Source of the DNA: Conidiobolus incongruus B7586 | Taxonomy: Eukaryota > Entomophthoromycota > Entomophthoromycetes > Entomophthorales > Conidiobolaceae | Length of the DNA stretch: 22,954 nt | Assembly (NCBI GenBank): GCA_000697335.1 | Contig: JNEM01015235.1 | Span: 1 to 22,954, forward strand | Direction: 5' to 3' | Part shown: piece after piece, positions 21,250 through 22,954 of the stretch | Layout of the letters: each line of letters begins with the position of its first letter | Position numbering within the stretch: the stretch's first letter is position 1 | Notes under the pieces: generated by a model | Databases searched by the model: none | What the model was told of the DNA's origin: nothing | What the model saw: only the letters and a program-made list of their open reading frames with translations | Program-made: the position numbers and the translations under genes

Positions 21250-22162
21250 CTACTATAGTTAAAGTTGTTAAGAATAGCAATAAAAATATATTTAAACTTA
21301 AACTTAAGTATATTAAAATTATAAATAAATATGATAAGAAGTATATCTATAGGTTAGTTAATACAAGTAAGTGTGATATTGTTGTAAAAATATAACAGGA
21401 ACTATAAGACTATATAAGAATATTAGTTAGCACTAATACTATTATATATACTTTATGTTAATATATATATCACTTATATCTTAAGAAAAAACATCTTTAA
21501 TTAAAGAAATCTTATTATAAAGCTAGGTAAGAGTTTAAATGTCATTACTAATATTAAATTAAAATTGATTAAAATAAGGTTATTTAATCTAATGAAACAA
21601 AAATATACTTTAGTAAATTTGATAAAAAAGTTAAATACTTTAAAAAAGATACAGAACTACTTTATAACTATTATGTTAATTTTACCCAAAAGTACAATAA
21701 TAGGTTAATTATTGTTTAGGGATATATATTATCTTTAGATATAAGGTATTTTTATAAAATTAATGAGGGAATTAATATTATAATATATTAAAATATTTTA
21801 AAAAATAAATTGAAAAAAAATATTAAATAATATAGGTTAAACAAATTTATTATTATTTTCTAGTAAGATAATGCCTTTTGTTATATTATAACTTCTACTA
21901 TCAAATAGCTTAAAAAAACAGGATAATAGTTATAAAATAGCTTCTTCAATCTTTTAACTTTAACCTAATTAAATATCTTTAAAATTAGTTAAAAAAAGCT
22001 ATTAAAGCTTTCCCTTTAGTAAAAGATTTAGATTAGCTTTAAGAATATATTTAAAAAACATAAAACAAAATTAACCCTTCTTAAAATAAAAAATTAATTG
22101 ATTCTATACCTTACAAACTTAAAGAAGTTAGAAAAGTTAAAGATAGATATACTAAGTTTTAA
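21250..22162 (+). pseudogene. Tc1-family (DD34E) transposase relic
   Basis: The plus-strand reading follows Tc1 transposase. A blurred N-terminal helix-turn-helix lies near 21300-21400. VSTNTIIYTL matches the second helix region (V-S-x-x-T-V-x-R-x-L). Next is S-N-E-T-K-I at 21588-21605 for SDETKI, then V-stop-G-Y-I for VWGCI and stop-stop-DNAFCY at 21861 for QQDNAPCH. After a one-base deletion near 21922, QSFNFNLIKYL stands for QSPDLNPIEYL. The end reads LIDSIPYKLKEV and KVKDRYTKF for L-x-x-S-M-P-R-R-x-x-x-V and K-A-K-G-G-x-T-K-Y. Catalytic residues are now Asn (21591-21593), Asp (21867-21869) and Lys (21971-21973). The last two would lie 34 residues apart once the lost base is counted. Nearly every change at conserved motifs is C-to-T or G-to-A: TGG to TAG or TAA, CAA to TAA, CAT to TAT, GAT to AAT, CC to TT. 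The copy is inactive. Confidence 0.88.
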
Positions 22163-22390
22163 TTTCTTTTATCACTAAAATCTGCAAATTTATAACTTAC
22201 CTTAGGTAAAATTTAAGGGTTTATATTATAACCAATTAATAGCTAAATATCATCATTTAATAATATATATTATTAATAAATATAATTGATTTTAATTATT
22301 TTATTTAGGTTTATTTTATTAAATATTAATCAAGTTATTAGTAAAAATATAAGTATTTTTGATTTTATAACTTATTTTTGTAGGTCAGTA
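22161..22390 (-). repeat. Right inverted repeat of Tc1 element, with two direct-repeat sites
   Basis: Read on the minus strand, the outer site at about 22361-22381 is CAAAAATAAGTTATAAAATC and the inner site at 22186-22205 is CTAAGGTAAGTTATAAATTT. The inner site is identical to its left partner over these 20 bases, although the rest of the element is badly worn. The inner end abuts the transposase stop. Confidence 0.65.
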
Positions 22391-22392
22391 TA

Positions 22393-22954
22393 TAATTATA
22401 TTTATCAAATTATTAGTTATAAATTTTAATAAAGAATAATATTAGAATATATATATTTAATTCAATAAAATAATTTTATATAAAAGCTTTGGTTTAGATT
22501 ATAATTCAATAACTTTTATTATATTATAATTACTTAGGTAAAATTTTTAACTTGTATTATACTATTAATATATATTATTCTATTTTTATTTATCAAACTA
22601 TATTTTTATTATAAGCTATTTGGGTTATAAATCTTAATTTTAAATAATCAAAATTTTTGATTATTCAAAATAAATTGATATTTCAATATATAGTTTAAAA
22701 AGATTAAAATATAATATAAATTAATATTTTTGTGCTTTTATTAATAATTTGTTACTATATCATTACCTAACTTCTAACAACTAAAATATTTTTTATTAAA
22801 TATTTTATATTAAAATTTCATAAATTAATAAAATTTTTTATGGAATTTTTCCTTCTAATTAGATAATATTTTCTATTCTGAAAATAGTTGAATATAAAAA
22901 ATAATAGTTTGATAAATATTATAAATAAGATTATTTATTTCAATTATTTAAACT
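22393..22954. other. AT-rich spacer at window end
   Basis: No gene or element was recognised. Confidence 0.5.

Larger units (their letters stand above)
20826..22390 (+). mobile_element. Decayed Tc1-family (DD34E) transposon with long inverted repeats
   Basis: This is a 1,565-base element flanked by TA on both sides (20824-20825 and 22391-22392). The outer inverted repeats pair ACTAACTTGTAAAAATAAG from 20827 with ACTGACCTACAAAAATAAG read inward from 22389 on the minus strand. Most differences in this pair are transitions. A second, better conserved inverted pair lies inside, CTAAGGTAAGTTATAAATTT at 21013-21032 and its reverse complement at 22186-22205. The distance from outer to inner motif is nearly the same on both sides (about 186 and 184 bases), and the sequence between shows weak matching. 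The simplest reading is one long inverted repeat of about 210-230 bases with two transposase-binding sites (IR/DR type). The alternative is a 1,195-base element (21012-22206, also with flanking TA) inserted into another. The transposase relic lies between the inner motifs. Confidence 0.85.

Noticed and set aside
21250-22162. Ciliate-type code with TAA and TAG read as Gln
   Set aside because: The in-frame TAA/TAG codons fall at expected Trp as well as Gln positions, and other motif residues are changed too (Pro to Phe, Asp to Asn). The three intact family genes have no internal TAA or TAG and end at matching lengths with TAA or TGA, so the standard code fits.

Overview
The window is eukaryotic, very AT-rich DNA (by eye roughly 80% A+T, higher between genes). 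It holds islands of slightly more GC-rich coding sequence separated by kilobases with nothing recognisable. Genes use the standard genetic code, show no introns and have TATA boxes 50-62 bases upstream of the ATG. One DNA transposon of the Tc1 family and one of the mariner family are present, both decayed largely through C-to-T and G-to-A changes. Together this fits an AT-rich fungus, a microsporidian-type genome or another AT-rich protist with compact genes. I cannot fix the species or phylum from the sequence.

Layout. Bases 150-1428 hold a dead mariner (DD34D) element on the minus strand. From about 2461 to 18600 runs a dispersed cluster of one gene family. It has three intact members: A at 2461-3330 (minus), B at 15686-16564 (minus) and C at 17725-18600 (plus). 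It also has five decayed members: F 4563-5336 (minus), G about 6015-6887 (plus), D about 9008-9916 (plus), H about 11200-11935 (plus, tentative) and E about 13380-14020 (minus). The copies lie roughly 1-3 kb apart in mixed orientation. From 20826 to 22390 lies a dead Tc1 (DD34E) element with long, bipartite terminal inverted repeats. The rest is AT-rich spacer.

The family. Each intact protein is 289-292 residues, has no signal peptide or membrane segment, and looks like two tandem copies of one module. The N-terminal module ends in a Q-W-I motif and the C-terminal one in F-Q-F. Short beta-strand-like segments and the repeated pattern resemble a double beta-trefoil (fascin-like or lectin-like), but this is inference and no biochemical role can be read from the sequence. 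The mix of intact, mildly broken and heavily eroded copies, with transposon relics on both sides, looks like birth-and-death evolution of a species-specific accessory family in a fast-changing region.

No tRNA, rRNA, CRISPR array, virus-like element or origin was recognised. About 60-96 residue open frames elsewhere are expected by chance in DNA this AT-rich.
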